A stretch of 58,008 nucleotides of DNA from a bacterium (GCA_023261545.1 JAHFOS010000006.1:1-58008), one strand, 5' to 3'; numbered from the stretch's first letter, positions 1 through 10,345 are shown. Numbers and translations are program-made. Notes: generated by a model from the letters alone, not told the origin.

Positions 1-259
1 GGTTCAGGTCCTTCGTCACATAGCCACTCCATCCCCACTGGTTTTTCAACTCATCGAACATATTTTCAGCGTCAGCGCGGTCGCGGTAAAGTTGGACCAT
101 GCCTTCCAAGGGGGTGTCGAGCGAGCGGACGGGGCCATCGAACGTCTCCAGTCGCAGCGGCGACTCTAGCCGACTTAGGGGCTTGAGGGACTCACTCAGA
201 AGGTGAGCGTTTGAGGGGGCTGATAGCTTGTGCATCGTGCTGAAATCAAAAGCCTTGCG
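1..259 (-). pseudogene. DDE transposase remnant, cut by the window edge
   Basis: The minus-strand frame is open for about 86 codons and runs off the left edge. It contains LYRDRADAENMFDELKNQWG, the C-terminal region typical of DDE transposases of the IS4/IS1380 kind, in which the glutamate of the last catalytic motif lies in a Y-(R)-x-R-x-x-x-E-x-x-F-x-E-L-K context. A TGA lies directly upstream (260-262) and the first ATG is at 235, so the N-terminal 250 or so residues expected for such an enzyme, including the first catalytic aspartates, are missing or in another frame. What continues to the left is not visible. I read it as the decayed end of an insertion sequence. Confidence 0.6.
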
Positions 260-331
260 TCAAAAATGCAAGAATCAACTGCTCTTTTTAGGTTGATTCG
301 CGAAGTCGGCGAAAAATCGGCACCGCCGCGC

Positions 332-1864
332 CTAGGGCTTCGGGGCCTCTGGCTTTCCCGGCTCGGGCAGCGGATCGGCGCCGGGAACATTCAGGCCGTG
401 CGCGGTCAGCAGCGTGCCCTCGAAGCGCTGGAACTGGACGACGTCGTTCTTGGTTTTGATCCGGGCTTCGAGCTCGGCCACTTCGCTGGCAAGGAGATCC
501 CGCTGCGCCTGGCCCACCGCGAGCGCGGTGGAGCGGCCGTTCTTGAACTTTTCGGTTTCCGAGCGCAGGGACTCCTCTCGCAGGCGGCGCAGCGCTGACG
601 CCGCCTCGATGGCCGCCAGATCCCTTTCCAGCCGGATCATGGAGGAACGCACGTCCAGCTCCACCAGTTGCGCCAGGTTGGCCAGGGCCTCGTCGCTTTC
701 CGCGCGCCGCAGGACCGCCCTGCGCTCCCCGGCTTTTTCCGCGCGCTGGAAAAGCGGATAACTGAAGGTGATGCCCGCCGTCATGTCGTTGTTGTCGTCC
801 TTGCCCACGTCATTCAGGGCGCTGCTGAACTGCGAAGCGTAGCCGCTCTGGCCCAGGGTGATGAAGGTATCGAGCTTGGGCAACCGGCCGTTCCTGGCCT
901 GGACCACTTCCAGCTCTCCGTGCGCGCTGGCGAGCCGCGCCTGGTTCATTTCGGGCCTGCGGCTCAGCGCGGTCCGGACGTGGGCGGCGGGCTCCCCCAG
1001 CTTGAATTCGTAAGGCTCCGGGGAGTCCGTCAGCGTAACGCTGCTACCCAGGCCCCCTGCAGTTGGATTCACCAGGCGCATGAGCCGCAGCCTTGCGAGC
1101 GCCAGCTCGGCCGCGGCGTCTATGAGGGAGCTGCGGCGCTGGGCGACCTCCGCTTCGGCCGCGGGCAGCTCGGAGGGGGCCAGCGCCCCGACCTTGATGC
1201 TGATTTTGGTTTCTTCGAGTTGTTGCTGGGCCAGGGCTGATGACCTTTCGAGAATAGCGATCCTCTTCTCGGCCAGCACCACGCTCCAGTAGCCGTCGCT
1301 CACCGAGGCCACGAAGGCCTCCACGAAGCCGCGGAACTCGTACTGCGACGCCTGCGCGTCGATCTCGGCCTGCCGCACGCGGGCCAGATTGACCTGCGGG
1401 CCCGCCCCCTGGAGGAGCGGCTGGGTCACGCTCAGGCCGGCGCGCGCCTGGCCGGCGTTCACGCCCGATTTCGCCTCCGTTGCCTTGCCGCTCACGTCCA
1501 GCGCCAGCGCGGTGCCCGGGGAGAAAAGTTTGGATATTTTCACCCCTCCCTGCGTGGAATCCGTATCCGTGCCGTCGCGGCTCCTGGAAAGCTCCACCTT
1601 GAGGTCCGGGTCAAAGACGGCGTTGGCCGTGTCCTGGCTCGTGGCCGCGATGTCGGGCTTCAGCCGCTCCACGCGCATCCCGCGGTTGTTGGCAAGAGCC
1701 ATGAGCACGGCCTCATCGAGGGAAAGCCGGATTTCACTGGAGGTGGAGGCCGGCACGGGCGCGTCGGCCCGGAGCCCCGCGCACGGCAGGAGAAGCATCA
1801 GGGCCATTCCAGTCAGCCTGGCTCTGCTGGTTTGTCTATTCAATGCGGCGATCCTCCGGCTCAT
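332..1864 (-). CDS. TolC-family outer membrane efflux protein
   Basis: A 510-residue protein of the outer membrane efflux protein family, the exit duct of tripartite exporters. The first 33 residues form a signal peptide (basic start, hydrophobic stretch MALMLLLPCAGLRA). Two OEP repeats follow: the first begins with LSLDEAVLMALANNRGMRVE near residue 48, the second covers roughly residues 290-480, and long alpha-helical heptad-rich stretches fit the TolC periplasmic barrel. The C-terminus is Pro-rich (LPEPGKPEAPKP). Its ATG overlaps the stop of the membrane fusion gene by four bases (ATGA), so it is the last gene of the ATPase-permease-permease-fusion protein-TolC operon. Substrate cannot be told; MacAB-like efflux or lipoprotein/peptide export are possible. 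Confidence 0.9.
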   Translation of the reverse strand: MSRRIAALNRQTSRARLTGMALMLLLPCAGLRADAPVPASTSSEIRLSLDEAVLMALANNRGMRVERLKPDIAATSQDTANAVFDPDLKVELSRSRDGTDTDSTQGGVKISKLFSPGTALALDVSGKATEAKSGVNAGQARAGLSVTQPLLQGAGPQVNLARVRQAEIDAQASQYEFRGFVEAFVASVSDGYWSVVLAEKRIAILERSSALAQQQLEETKISIKVGALAPSELPAAEAEVAQRRSSLIDAAAELALARLRLMRLVNPTAGGLGSSVTLTDSPEPYEFKLGEPAAHVRTALSRRPEMNQARLASAHGELEVVQARNGRLPKLDTFITLGQSGYASQFSSALNDVGKDDNNDMTAGITFSYPLFQRAEKAGERRAVLRRAESDEALANLAQLVELDVRSSMIRLERDLAAIEAASALRRLREESLRSETEKFKNGRSTALAVGQAQRDLLASEVAELEARIKTKNDVVQFQRFEGTLLTAHGLNVPGADPLPEPGKPEAPKP

Positions 1865-2952
1865 ATTTTTCCAGCCTCGGGCGGTCGGATGCGGTCGGAT
1901 TCCGCCAGGCCCGAGACGACCTCGACCCGGATGCCGTCCGACAGGCCGGTCTCGATGCCGCGCTTCTCGAAAACTCCCGGCTCCTTTTCCACCTCCACGT
2001 AGGGCTTGCCGTCCTTGAACTGCAGCAGCGCTTCCGGGACCGAGAGCGCGTCCTCCCGCTTGTCCAGCACGATTTCGGCGGTGGCGCTGTAGCCCGCGCG
2101 GATGAAGGTCCCCTCCTTCTGCTCGAAGGCGGCGCGGATCTCGAACTGCATGCTGCCCCGCTCCTCCACGCCTTTAGGAGCGATGCGCTCGAGTTGCGCC
2201 GCGAACCTGGCCGATCCGAGAGCCCCCACGGACAGGGTCATTTCCATGCCCTCTTTGAGGCGGCCCACGTCGGCCTCATCAATCTTGCCGACGAACATCA
2301 GTCGCGACATGTCCGCCACCGTCGCGATGGTCGTCCCCTCGCTGAAGGTGTTGGTCTCGGTGACCGAGCGGCCCTCGGTCACGGGTACCGAGAGCACCAT
2401 GCCCGCGATGGTGGAGCGGATGGTGGTGTTGCTGGGGTCGCCCGTCTTGCCGCTCATGCCGTCGCGGATGATGCGCAGGCCGTCCTCCGCGGCGGCCTGT
2501 TCGTCCTTGGCCCTGGCCAGCCGCAGGCTGCCGGCCTGCAGTTCCCTGTCGGGGACCACACCCGTCTCGAAGAGTTTTTTGACGCGGGTCTCCTCGCGCC
2601 GCGCGTCCTCGAGGGAAAGCTCGGCGTTGCGCAACCTGAGCTCGGCCTCGCGCAGGCTCGCCATGTTGGGAACGACCTTGATCCTGGCCAGCACGTCGCC
2701 CGCCTTCACCGTATCGCCCGGACGCACCAGGATTTCCTGCACGATGCCGGAGATGCGCGGCTTGATATCCACCTCTTTGCGAGGCAGGATGGACCCCGTG
2801 GCCACGGCCTTGCGGGCGATGAGGGCGCGGCTGGGACTCTCCAGCGCCACTGCCGCGGGTGGCGGAAAAGACTTCTGGTACAGGACCACGAGGCTCCAAA
2901 CGAGGGCGGCCAGGAACACCACCGCCGCGGTGATTTTGAGGGATTTCTTCAT
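1861..2952 (-). CDS. HlyD/MacA-type periplasmic adaptor (membrane fusion protein)
   Basis: A 363-residue adaptor linking the inner-membrane ABC permeases to the TolC-like duct. One N-terminal transmembrane helix (about residues 6-26) anchors it; the biotinyl-lipoyl half motif GIVQEILVRPGDTVKAGDVL follows at about 69-90, then a helical hairpin rich in Arg/Glu (about 98-165), the second lipoyl half, a beta-barrel and a membrane-proximal domain with FIRAGYSATAEIVLDKRED. The start MKKSLK is chosen because the frame upstream is only the reverse reading of the permease gene and because AAGGAG lies eleven bases before this ATG. The permease stop lies just two bases upstream of the ATG. Family assignment is strong; substrate is unknown. 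Confidence 0.9.
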   Translation of the reverse strand: MKKSLKITAAVVFLAALVWSLVVLYQKSFPPPAAVALESPSRALIARKAVATGSILPRKEVDIKPRISGIVQEILVRPGDTVKAGDVLARIKVVPNMASLREAELRLRNAELSLEDARREETRVKKLFETGVVPDRELQAGSLRLARAKDEQAAAEDGLRIIRDGMSGKTGDPSNTTIRSTIAGMVLSVPVTEGRSVTETNTFSEGTTIATVADMSRLMFVGKIDEADVGRLKEGMEMTLSVGALGSARFAAQLERIAPKGVEERGSMQFEIRAAFEQKEGTFIRAGYSATAEIVLDKREDALSVPEALLQFKDGKPYVEVEKEPGVFEKRGIETGLSDGIRVEVVSGLAESDRIRPPEAGKI

Positions 2953-2954
2953 GA

Positions 2955-4217
2955 TCAGGCGTTCTCCTTGAGGGCCTCGGTGGGTCGGATGGCCAGCGCG
3001 CGTCCGGCGGGGAGCAGGGCGGCCATGACCCCTACACCTGCGAAAAGCAAAAGCAACTGGCAGGCCGAAGCGAAGGATATCTGGGGCGCGGTGAAGAAGG
3101 CGACCTTGTCTCCGGCCCGCGCCACGAGGTCGCCGGCCACGGACAAAAACCCGGTGCCCGCCACCAGGCCCGCCGCGCCGGACACGCTGGTGAGAATAAG
3201 AGCCTCCACGAGGATGGCCACGAGCACCGTGGCCGGGTTCGCTCCCAGGGCGCGGCGGATGCCTATTTCCCGGGTGCGTTCCTTGACGGTCATGAGCATG
3301 ATGTTGGTGATGGCGACCATTCCCGACAGCACGGTGCCCAGGCCCACGATCCACGCCAGCATGCGGATGCCATCCAGGATGGCCGTGAATTTGTGGAAAT
3401 GCGCCGCGAGGTCGAAGCTGCCGAAGGCGGCGGAGTCCTCGGGATCCACGCGGTGCCGCCGGGCCAGGTAGGCCCTGGCGCGCTTCTCCACCGCAGCGAC
3501 GCCCAATTCCGCCCTGGCGACGGCCGCGAACCAGTGCACGGCGTCGCCCATGTGGAAGGCCTGCTGCGCCGTGGGAAAGGGCATGTGGATGGAGTCGTTG
3601 CGGTCGTCCCCGGCCATGGCGCGCAGCGACCTTTCCACGCCGACCACCGTGTAGGGCGTATTTTTGATGAGGAGGGTCTGGCCCACCGGGTGCTCACCCG
3701 CTGAAAAAAGCGCCGCGCGCACGTTGTCGCCAATCACCACCACCTTGCGCAGCTCGCGCAGGTCCGACTCGATGAGGAAGCGGCCCGCCGTGATCTCGGC
3801 CTTGTCCATGACGTTCAGGTCCGGCACGTCGCCGTAGATTTGGAACGACCCGCTCTTGCCGCCCCTGACGACGCCGCCGTCCAGGTCGGACAAGGGGCAA
3901 CGGATGCGCGGAGCGAGGCGCTCCAGGCCGGCGATGCTGGCGCGCAGGCCCGCGGCGTCCGCGCCCGTGAGCCGCGGCGTCTTGCCCTTGGGCGTGCCCT
4001 CGTAGGGCCTGCTGGTGGGCTGGGCCCACAGGAAGAAGCTGTTGGCCGCGAACCTGGCCACTTCGCGGTTGAAACCGTTCTGGAAGCCGTTGCCAGCGCC
4101 GAGCAGCAGCACGAAGATGAGGCTGCCCCAGAAGATGCCGAACACGGTGGCCAGCGTGCGCAGCTTCCTGCGCTGCAAGGCCTGGAAGCTGCCGGAGATG
4201 GCGTCGAGGTCCAGCAC
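2955..4217 (-). CDS. FtsX/MacB-type ABC transporter permease (second subunit)
   Basis: A 420-residue permease with the MacB layout: one transmembrane helix after a short cytoplasmic lead (about residues 22-45, FGIFWGSLIFVLLLGAG), a large periplasmic domain (about 46-285), and three C-terminal helices. The coupling-helix region carries TVKERTREIGIRRALGA, the FtsX-family hallmark. Translation starts at a GTG whose ribosome binding site GGAGG overlaps the last codons of the preceding permease gene (GGAGGAATAG, then GTG), so the two are coupled. It is a diverged paralogue of the neighbouring permease, and the pair probably forms a heterodimer served by the single ATPase. Confidence 0.88.
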   Translation of the reverse strand: MLDLDAISGSFQALQRRKLRTLATVFGIFWGSLIFVLLLGAGNGFQNGFNREVARFAANSFFLWAQPTSRPYEGTPKGKTPRLTGADAAGLRASIAGLERLAPRIRCPLSDLDGGVVRGGKSGSFQIYGDVPDLNVMDKAEITAGRFLIESDLRELRKVVVIGDNVRAALFSAGEHPVGQTLLIKNTPYTVVGVERSLRAMAGDDRNDSIHMPFPTAQQAFHMGDAVHWFAAVARAELGVAAVEKRARAYLARRHRVDPEDSAAFGSFDLAAHFHKFTAILDGIRMLAWIVGLGTVLSGMVAITNIMLMTVKERTREIGIRRALGANPATVLVAILVEALILTSVSGAAGLVAGTGFLSVAGDLVARAGDKVAFFTAPQISFASACQLLLLFAGVGVMAALLPAGRALAIRPTEALKENA

Positions 4218-4219
4218 GG

Positions 4220-5435
4220 CTATTCCTCCCGCAGGGCGGCGATGGGCTTGATGGCCGCGGCCTTGCGCGCCGGCACCACGCTGGCGATGATTCCGGCCGC
4301 CGCCATGGTGACGATGGCGAGCGCCGCCATGCGCCCGTCCACCGCCGGGTCTTTGAAGAAGTCCGCCTTGGCCGCCAGTTTCCCGATGCCCGCCACGATG
4401 CCCGCGCCAAGCCCAAGCCCGGCCACGCCGAAGACCAGAGAGAGCAGCAGGCTCTCGGCCATGACCATGCCCGTGATGGCCCGCGGGGTGGCGCCCAGGG
4501 CCTTGCGCACGCCTATTTCCCTGGTGCGCTCGTCCACCGCGATCATCATGATGTTGCTGACGCCCACCGATCCCGCGATGAGCGTGCACACCCCGATGAT
4601 CCAGATGAACACCGTGAGGCCGTTCATCAGCATGGCCACCTTGCCGTACTCGGTAGCGTTGTTCCAGAGGAACACCGCGCTCAGGTCCTGGGGATCGAAG
4701 CGGTGCTTGCCCGCGAGCAAGGCCCGGACCCTGTTCGCCGCCGCCGCGCTGTCGTTCGCGGCTTCCCTGGTCAGGAATACGCGGATCATGGTGAGTTTAT
4801 CCCGCAACCGGAACACCTCCTGACCGGTCGCGAGCGGGATGACGACCGGGCTGCCCCAGTTGCCTTTCTCCTTGGAGCGGAACACCCCCACCACGGGGAA
4901 AGGCACGCCCTGCACCTTGATCCACTGGCCCACGGCCGCTTCGCCCCGGAACAACTGTCTCCAGACTTCTTCGTCCAGGACCGCCACGCGCCGTTTTTCA
5001 TCCAGGTCCAGGGGGCTGAGGTCCCGGCCCGAGAGCACCTCGCGTTCCGGGGCGAGTCCCGGCGGGGTGGGGACGAGCATGGACAACAGGAAGGTGCCGC
5101 TCCGGTCCCCCCACGACACGGCCGTGCCGCCCTGGAAATACGCGGGCATGATGGCCTGTGCCACGGAAAGCCGTTCGCGCAGCAGCTCGTGGTCGCTGTT
5201 GTCCAACTGGATTTGGCGGCCCGGCTTCAGGCCCTGATAGGGCTTGGCCGTGTGCCCGCCGCGCACGAAGATGCAGCCCGGGTTGCCGCCAAAGACCTGC
5301 AGCGATCCGTTCACCATGCCGCTGCCGGCTCCGAGCAGCACCACGAGCATGAGCACGCCCCAGGAGATGCTGACGCCCGTGAGCAGGGTGCGCAGTTTGT
5401 GGCGCACCAGGTTGCGGAATATCTCGCCGAGCAGC

Positions 5436-5443
<8 letters not shown>
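4220..5443 (-). CDS. FtsX/MacB-type ABC transporter permease (first subunit)
   Basis: A 407-residue permease with the same plan as its downstream partner: N-terminal helix about residues 17-40 (TGVSISWGVLMLVVLLGAGS), a periplasmic MacB_PCD-like domain to about 270, and three C-terminal helices with AVDERTREIGVRKALGA before the second helix. The ATG overlaps the end of the ATPase gene by eight bases, indicating translational coupling. Two different permeases plus one stand-alone ATPase distinguish this operon from classical MacB, in which ATPase and permease are fused; it resembles LolCDE-like or antimicrobial-peptide exporter arrangements. Substrate unknown. Confidence 0.88.
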
Positions 5444-6109
<666 letters not shown>

Positions 6110-6113
<4 letters not shown>

Positions 6114-6154
6114 CGTCGGCCCGCGGCGCCGGCGCCAGGCGGGGGTTTTCTCAT
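6110..6154 (-). CDS. Possible 14-residue leader peptide coupled to the ATPase gene
   Basis: An ATG at 6154 is preceded at ideal distance by GGAGGAAG, the strongest ribosome binding site in this intergenic region. It opens a 14-codon frame, MRKPPPGAGAAGRR, whose TGA overlaps the ATPase ATG as ATGA. Seen directly: the binding site, the frame and the four-base overlap. Inferred: ribosomes translate this leader and re-initiate on the ATPase, and the Pro-Pro-Pro-Gly run could slow them. The alternative is that the site belongs to an unrecognised upstream start of the ATPase itself, but no start codon in that frame lies at the right distance. Confidence 0.35.
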
Positions 6155-6325
6155 GGGCTTCCTCCAAGATAGGCGGTCGATCCGTGGTATGAGAGCCCTC
6201 CGCAAGAAACTTCAATTCAGTTGATCGCCCGCCTGTCGGGTCCCGATCAAACAAACCGCGGGCGTGTCCGCCAGTGCCGCGCGCAAGGACGGCTGGATGG
6301 GCCCGTCAATACGGGTTTTTTTGTT

Positions 6326-8302
6326 TCAGGGTCTCGCGCCCTCCGGGGCTGACGCGCCGCCGCTCAGCGCCCGGCGTTTCAGTTCCTCATAGCGGCGCGT
6401 GAAGAGCGGGGGGAGCTGCGCTTCGCGGTGGTCGAAGCCGAAGGCGCGGCGGCTCACGGCCAGCACGGGCGGGGCCTGGATGCGTTTGGCGACGGCGAGG
6501 CCGGTGTAGTTCTTCCACCAGCGTTCGAGGTCGGCGATGAAAGCGCCGGGTTGGGGAAAAAGCCGCGCGCTGAGGCCCGGTTCGATGCCCAGCTCTTTTT
6601 CAAGAGTGCCTGCGAGGTACCAGGCCAGATTTTCCTCGGGGCTGGCGCGGCGCCAGCGTTCGACCCAACCGCGGAACAGGGCGTCGTGGTAGGGGTAGTG
6701 CAGCGGATCGCCGCCGCCTTTTTCGGGGTTCTGCGCGGCGTTGAGCTCGGCGGAGGGTTTCACCGCGAGGCTCTCGGGCGGAATGATCGCGCGGCCAGCC
6801 TCGGCGTTCAGGGCCCGGGCCGCGGCGTAAACCTGGCCCTTCCAGAGATCGGCGAGGTTGGCGAAGAAGCCGCCGAGGTCGCCGTAGAAGGTGGTGTAGC
6901 CCACGGTGAGTTCGCTCTTGTTGGCGTTGCAGGTGAAGGCGCCGCCGAAGGCGGCGGCGGCGGCGGCGAGCAGGCGCGCTGAGCGGTCCCGGGCCTGGAC
7001 GTTTTCCTGGGCCGCCGCGGAGAGCGTGAGGCGCAGCGGCGTACTCCGTCCGGCGCCGCTGATTTCCAGGGCGGCGAATTCCTGCTCCGTGAGCGCGACG
7101 CTTTTTTCGATGGGGGCGACGCCGTAGAGGCAGCCCAGGTTGTCCGCAAGCTGCTTCGCGGCTCCGCGCGTGAGCGCGGTGTTGTGGCGGCTCGGCATGT
7201 TGAGCAGCAGCAGGTCCTCAGCCGGCAGCACGCGCGCGTACAGGGCGGCGGCCAGGGCCGAATCAATGCCACCGGAAGCGCCGATGACCACGCGCTGAGT
7301 ATGGGTCAGCTCCAGGAATTTGCGCGTGCCGTAGAGCAGGGCGGGAAGCAGCGGTTCGGCTTCAACGGCGGTTGAAACACCCAGGACTCCTCCTGCTTGG
7401 GTTCCTGTTCCGACGCTTACCTCGGCGCCGGGCGCGCGCGCTGGCGCGAAGGGGTCGGCGAGTGCCACGCCTTCTTCAAAGGCCGGCATTTCCATGCTGA
7501 GGCCACCGCCGGGCGCATAAACAGCGCTGCGGCCGTCGAAGGTATAGACCGTCTTGCCGTTGTTCTGCAGGCCGGTGCAGTTGCAGTAAACGAGCGGCAG
7601 CGCGAGTTCGGCGGCGATGCGATTGAAGACGCGATGGCGCTTGCTGTTCTTGCCGAGAGTGAACGGCGAGCAGCTCAGGTTGAGCAGCAGCTTGGCGCCG
7701 CGCTGGGCGAGGACGGCGGCGGGCGAGAAACCGTAGTCCTCCCACCAGCCGTCCTCGCAGAGCATGCCGCCCACGGCGCATCCGCCAATCTCGTCGGGCA
7801 GGCGGTGCGGGTTCAGGAGCTCCGCGAGCGGCCGGCCCAGTTCGCGGGCCAGCTTGCGGTTGTCAAAGAAATGTCGGCTGTCGTCGAATTCGCGGTAGTT
7901 CGGCAGCAGCGTCTTCACGCTGAAGGGGTGGGGGCCGCCTGCGGGCGGTATCAGGCGTCCGCGCCAGGCCAGGAGAAAGGCGTTGTATTTGCGCGGGCGG
8001 CCGTCTTCGCCGTTGCGATCAAAGTCCACGGCCAAGCCGCCGAAGGCCACGGCCAGGCCCATTTCACCCGCCGCGCGCACGAGCTGCTCCTGGGCGTCCA
8101 GACACTCGCGCAGGAAGGCATCGCGTTCCCACAGGTCGCCCAGGAGGTAGCCCGGTAAGGCCATTTCGGGGAGCACGGCGAGGCGCGCTCCGCTGGCGAC
8201 GGCCCGAGCCAGCAGCCCGCGCGCGCGCTCAAGGTTGTGGTAGGGCTGGCCCGGCCGCACCTCGAGCTGGCAGAGGGCGACGGGCACGCGCTGCTCAGTC
8301 AA
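6326..8302 (-). CDS. nadE: Glutamine-dependent NAD+ synthetase
   Basis: A 658-residue two-domain enzyme that forms NAD+ from deamido-NAD+ with ammonia taken from glutamine, the last step of NAD biosynthesis. Residues 1 to about 290 are a nitrilase-fold glutaminase with the Glu-Lys-Cys set visible in VLPEMALPGY, VKTLLPNYREF and GGMLCEDGWW. The synthetase domain follows, with the P-loop-like IGASGGIDSALAAAL near residue 345 and NANKSELTVGYTTFYGD. The length fits the long NadE type with fused amidase. It overlaps the end of the upstream secreted-protein gene by eight bases and closes a string of co-directional genes with the XPB/Bax1 pair. The 210 bases after it hold no gene apart from the export-operon leader. 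Confidence 0.95.
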   Translation of the reverse strand: MTEQRVPVALCQLEVRPGQPYHNLERARGLLARAVASGARLAVLPEMALPGYLLGDLWERDAFLRECLDAQEQLVRAAGEMGLAVAFGGLAVDFDRNGEDGRPRKYNAFLLAWRGRLIPPAGGPHPFSVKTLLPNYREFDDSRHFFDNRKLARELGRPLAELLNPHRLPDEIGGCAVGGMLCEDGWWEDYGFSPAAVLAQRGAKLLLNLSCSPFTLGKNSKRHRVFNRIAAELALPLVYCNCTGLQNNGKTVYTFDGRSAVYAPGGGLSMEMPAFEEGVALADPFAPARAPGAEVSVGTGTQAGGVLGVSTAVEAEPLLPALLYGTRKFLELTHTQRVVIGASGGIDSALAAALYARVLPAEDLLLLNMPSRHNTALTRGAAKQLADNLGCLYGVAPIEKSVALTEQEFAALEISGAGRSTPLRLTLSAAAQENVQARDRSARLLAAAAAAFGGAFTCNANKSELTVGYTTFYGDLGGFFANLADLWKGQVYAAARALNAEAGRAIIPPESLAVKPSAELNAAQNPEKGGGDPLHYPYHDALFRGWVERWRRASPEENLAWYLAGTLEKELGIEPGLSARLFPQPGAFIADLERWWKNYTGLAVAKRIQAPPVLAVSRRAFGFDHREAQLPPLFTRRYEELKRRALSGGASAPEGARP

Positions 8303-9110
8303 GCTGGTGTTCGCGGATCTTCTGCTCCAGCCGCGCGATGCCGGCCTTCTCCACAGCGCCGCGATTCTCCTCGGTGATCATCTTGAGGGCCGTGAGGGCG
8401 TAGGGCGTGCGGCCCGCGGCTTCGAGCCGGCGCGCTATTTCGCCCAGGATGGCGCGCTCCTCCTCCTCACCTGGCAGCCAGCCGCGCTGGCGGCAGAGGT
8501 CATAGACCGAGAGCGCGTCCAGCAGTACCGCTGGCGGCAAATTCTCGGGAAAGCGGAAGGACGGCGGGATTTCGAGTTCCACGTTCAGGCGTTCAGGGAA
8601 GGAGATGGACAGTTCCAGATCGCGGCGCAATTCCGAATAAAACTCCGCGTGGCGGCCCAGGCGCGCGAGGAAAGGCAGGCGGTACTGGCCGGGAGCCGCG
8701 CCGGCTTCGAGCGCAGCCAGGAGTTCTGCGGCGAGCGCCTCGCCATTGGCGTTCGCCTTTGGGTCCGCTGTTGGCCCCACCTGCGCCCGCCCCCAGTCGT
8801 GGATCACCTTCCAGTAGTCGCGGGTGATGATCTGGCGATCCGCGGCGAAGCGCGGGTTCGCGAGGGTTTTCTCGCCGCTGATGCCGTTCAGGTGTTCCAG
8901 CACCGTCGCGAATTGGCGCAGCACCTGGCGGCCGCCCTCGGGACCGACGGCGCGCTCGCCTGCATTTCCAGACCAAGCCACCAGCTTCGCGGTGGCCGGA
9001 TCTCCCTTGGAAGGAAGCGGCGGTTCGCCGGAGGGTTCCCCCGCCTGAACCATCAGAAAATTGCAAACCCACGCCAGGGCGAAAACCAGGATTCGTTTCC
9101 AGAGCATCAT
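8295..9110 (-). CDS. Secreted protein of unknown function
   Basis: A 271-residue protein I do not recognise. It begins MMLWKRILVFALAWVCNFLMVQA, a clear signal peptide without a lipobox, so export to the periplasm is likely. The rest is charged, helix-prone and lacks obvious repeats or catalytic motifs; the C-terminal half (IARRLEAAGRTPYALTALKM) could form TPR-like helical hairpins. The start at 9110 was chosen because upstream in this frame is only the reverse reading of the nuclease gene. It sits between the Bax1-like gene (eight-base gap) and nadE (eight-base overlap), so it is co-transcribed, but the context gives no functional clue. Confidence 0.7.
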   Translation of the reverse strand: MMLWKRILVFALAWVCNFLMVQAGEPSGEPPLPSKGDPATAKLVAWSGNAGERAVGPEGGRQVLRQFATVLEHLNGISGEKTLANPRFAADRQIITRDYWKVIHDWGRAQVGPTADPKANANGEALAAELLAALEAGAAPGQYRLPFLARLGRHAEFYSELRRDLELSISFPERLNVELEIPPSFRFPENLPPAVLLDALSVYDLCRQRGWLPGEEEERAILGEIARRLEAAGRTPYALTALKMITEENRGAVEKAGIARLEQKIREHQLD

Positions 9111-9118
9111 GGCGGCGA

Positions 9119-10345
9119 TTATATCGGCTTGGTTTCCGCACCAACCGGCGCGCCCAGGGGCTCGCTCGCTGTCGCGAGGAAACCCGCCGCGCGGGCGCAC
9201 TCGAGGAAGCGGCGCGGGGCGGGGATGTCGCGGAAGGTGAAGTGGGGAACGGGGAAAGTTTGTTTTTCGTCTTTGAAAAGCCGCCGCTCGACGGCAAAGA
9301 CGGTGCGGGCGGGGGCCGCGCTGGCGCACTGCTCGACCCGGCGTCGCAGCGGCGCGGCGTCGCGGAAAATTTCGATGTGCAGTTCGCGCCCATCCGGCGC
9401 GCGCCAGGAAAAATCTGGAACGGCCCACTGCGCCGGTGCCCCGCTGGGCAACGGCGCTTCGGCGCAAAGGAAACCGAGTTCGCGCAGCGCCGCGTTGGCG
9501 GAATCGCGAAAAACCCGCAGCTCATCCGGCACATAGTCGAAGAAGGGCGGGCTGGAGGATCTGAGACCCGCGCCGCCGTCCAGGCGCAGGCGGCCCGGTT
9601 CCGCGCCGGGGATTTCTAAGCGCGCCTCCAGTTCGAAGGGCAGTTGGGGCAGGAAAGCCATGAGGCTCGCCAAGCCCGCCGCGCGCCGCCGCGGCGTTCC
9701 GGCCAGGCCCTCCGTGATTTCCTCGATGTGCAGCCGGCGGCCTTCTCCCTCCGCCTTGAAGACCAGGCCGAAGAAACGCAGCAGCCGCAGCAGATGGCGC
9801 AGTTGACCGGGGCTGGAACCCGGGAGTTCGAGTTCAAGCGAGTGCGCGTGCAGCAGCATCCCCTGCACCAGGGCCAGGTTGTAGCGCTCCAACAGCGCGC
9901 CGGCCTCCATGTCTTCGAAGGCCGCCACCGTGCGCCGCGCGGGGATTTCCGGATAGAGCGGTCCCTGCCAACCCGAGGTGGACAGCTCCTGCTCCGCCAC
10001 GACCTTCCAGCGCGAGAGCGAAGGGAGAGCTTCCTCGCGCATGCGGGCGCTGGCGCGGCGCAGCAGCTCGCGGCGGCGCGCCAGGTCGTCCTCGCCAGGA
10101 CCGGGGACCAGCGTGATGCGGCGTTCGAGCAACTGGAAAAAGCCGCGCAGCGCGGCGCGGTGGCCCGACGATTCGGCCAGGGCCGTGGTCTCCTCCTGGA
10201 ACTCCACCATGTTGCGGCCGGGGCTGGCGCGGAAAAGCTCCAGCGCCTTCCCGGCCCAGGCGAGCCAGGCGCTGGTGACGGGCAGCAGCAGGGGGATGAT
10301 TTCCCCCGCCGCCACCTTATAGCGCAGCAGTTCTCTGGTAAGCAC
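9119..10345 (-). CDS. DUF790/Bax1-family nuclease, probable partner of the XPB helicase
   Basis: A 408-residue protein starting MLTRELLRYKVAAGEIIPLLL, the characteristic N-terminus of the DUF790 (COG3372) family. Archaeal members (Bax1) bind XPB helicase and cut DNA 3' of bubble structures. The C-terminal part holds a restriction-like nuclease core: PDFSWRAPDGRELHIEIF supplies the acidic residues of a PD-(D/E)xK fold; the usual lysine is not obvious (IEIFRDAAPLRRR), so the active site may be modified. The gene overlaps the helicase gene by 29 bases, the same pairing as in archaea and some bacteria. The role in excision repair is inferred from family and neighbour. Confidence 0.82.
   Translation of the reverse strand: MLTRELLRYKVAAGEIIPLLLPVTSAWLAWAGKALELFRASPGRNMVEFQEETTALAESSGHRAALRGFFQLLERRITLVPGPGEDDLARRRELLRRASARMREEALPSLSRWKVVAEQELSTSGWQGPLYPEIPARRTVAAFEDMEAGALLERYNLALVQGMLLHAHSLELELPGSSPGQLRHLLRLLRFFGLVFKAEGEGRRLHIEEITEGLAGTPRRRAAGLASLMAFLPQLPFELEARLEIPGAEPGRLRLDGGAGLRSSSPPFFDYVPDELRVFRDSANAALRELGFLCAEAPLPSGAPAQWAVPDFSWRAPDGRELHIEIFRDAAPLRRRVEQCASAAPARTVFAVERRLFKDEKQTFPVPHFTFRDIPAPRRFLECARAAGFLATASEPLGAPVGAETKPI

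Noticed and set aside
1843..3471. Long plus-strand frames opposite the efflux operon and elsewhere on the minus-strand genes
   Set aside because: They are GC-driven antisense frames with no domain, rich in Arg, Ala and Gly, over strongly conserved minus-strand genes.
6302..6322. CCCGT-CAAT-ACGGG hairpin followed by seven T
   Set aside because: It would terminate plus-strand transcription, but both flanking genes are on the minus strand. The stem is only five pairs, so I do not call it a terminator.
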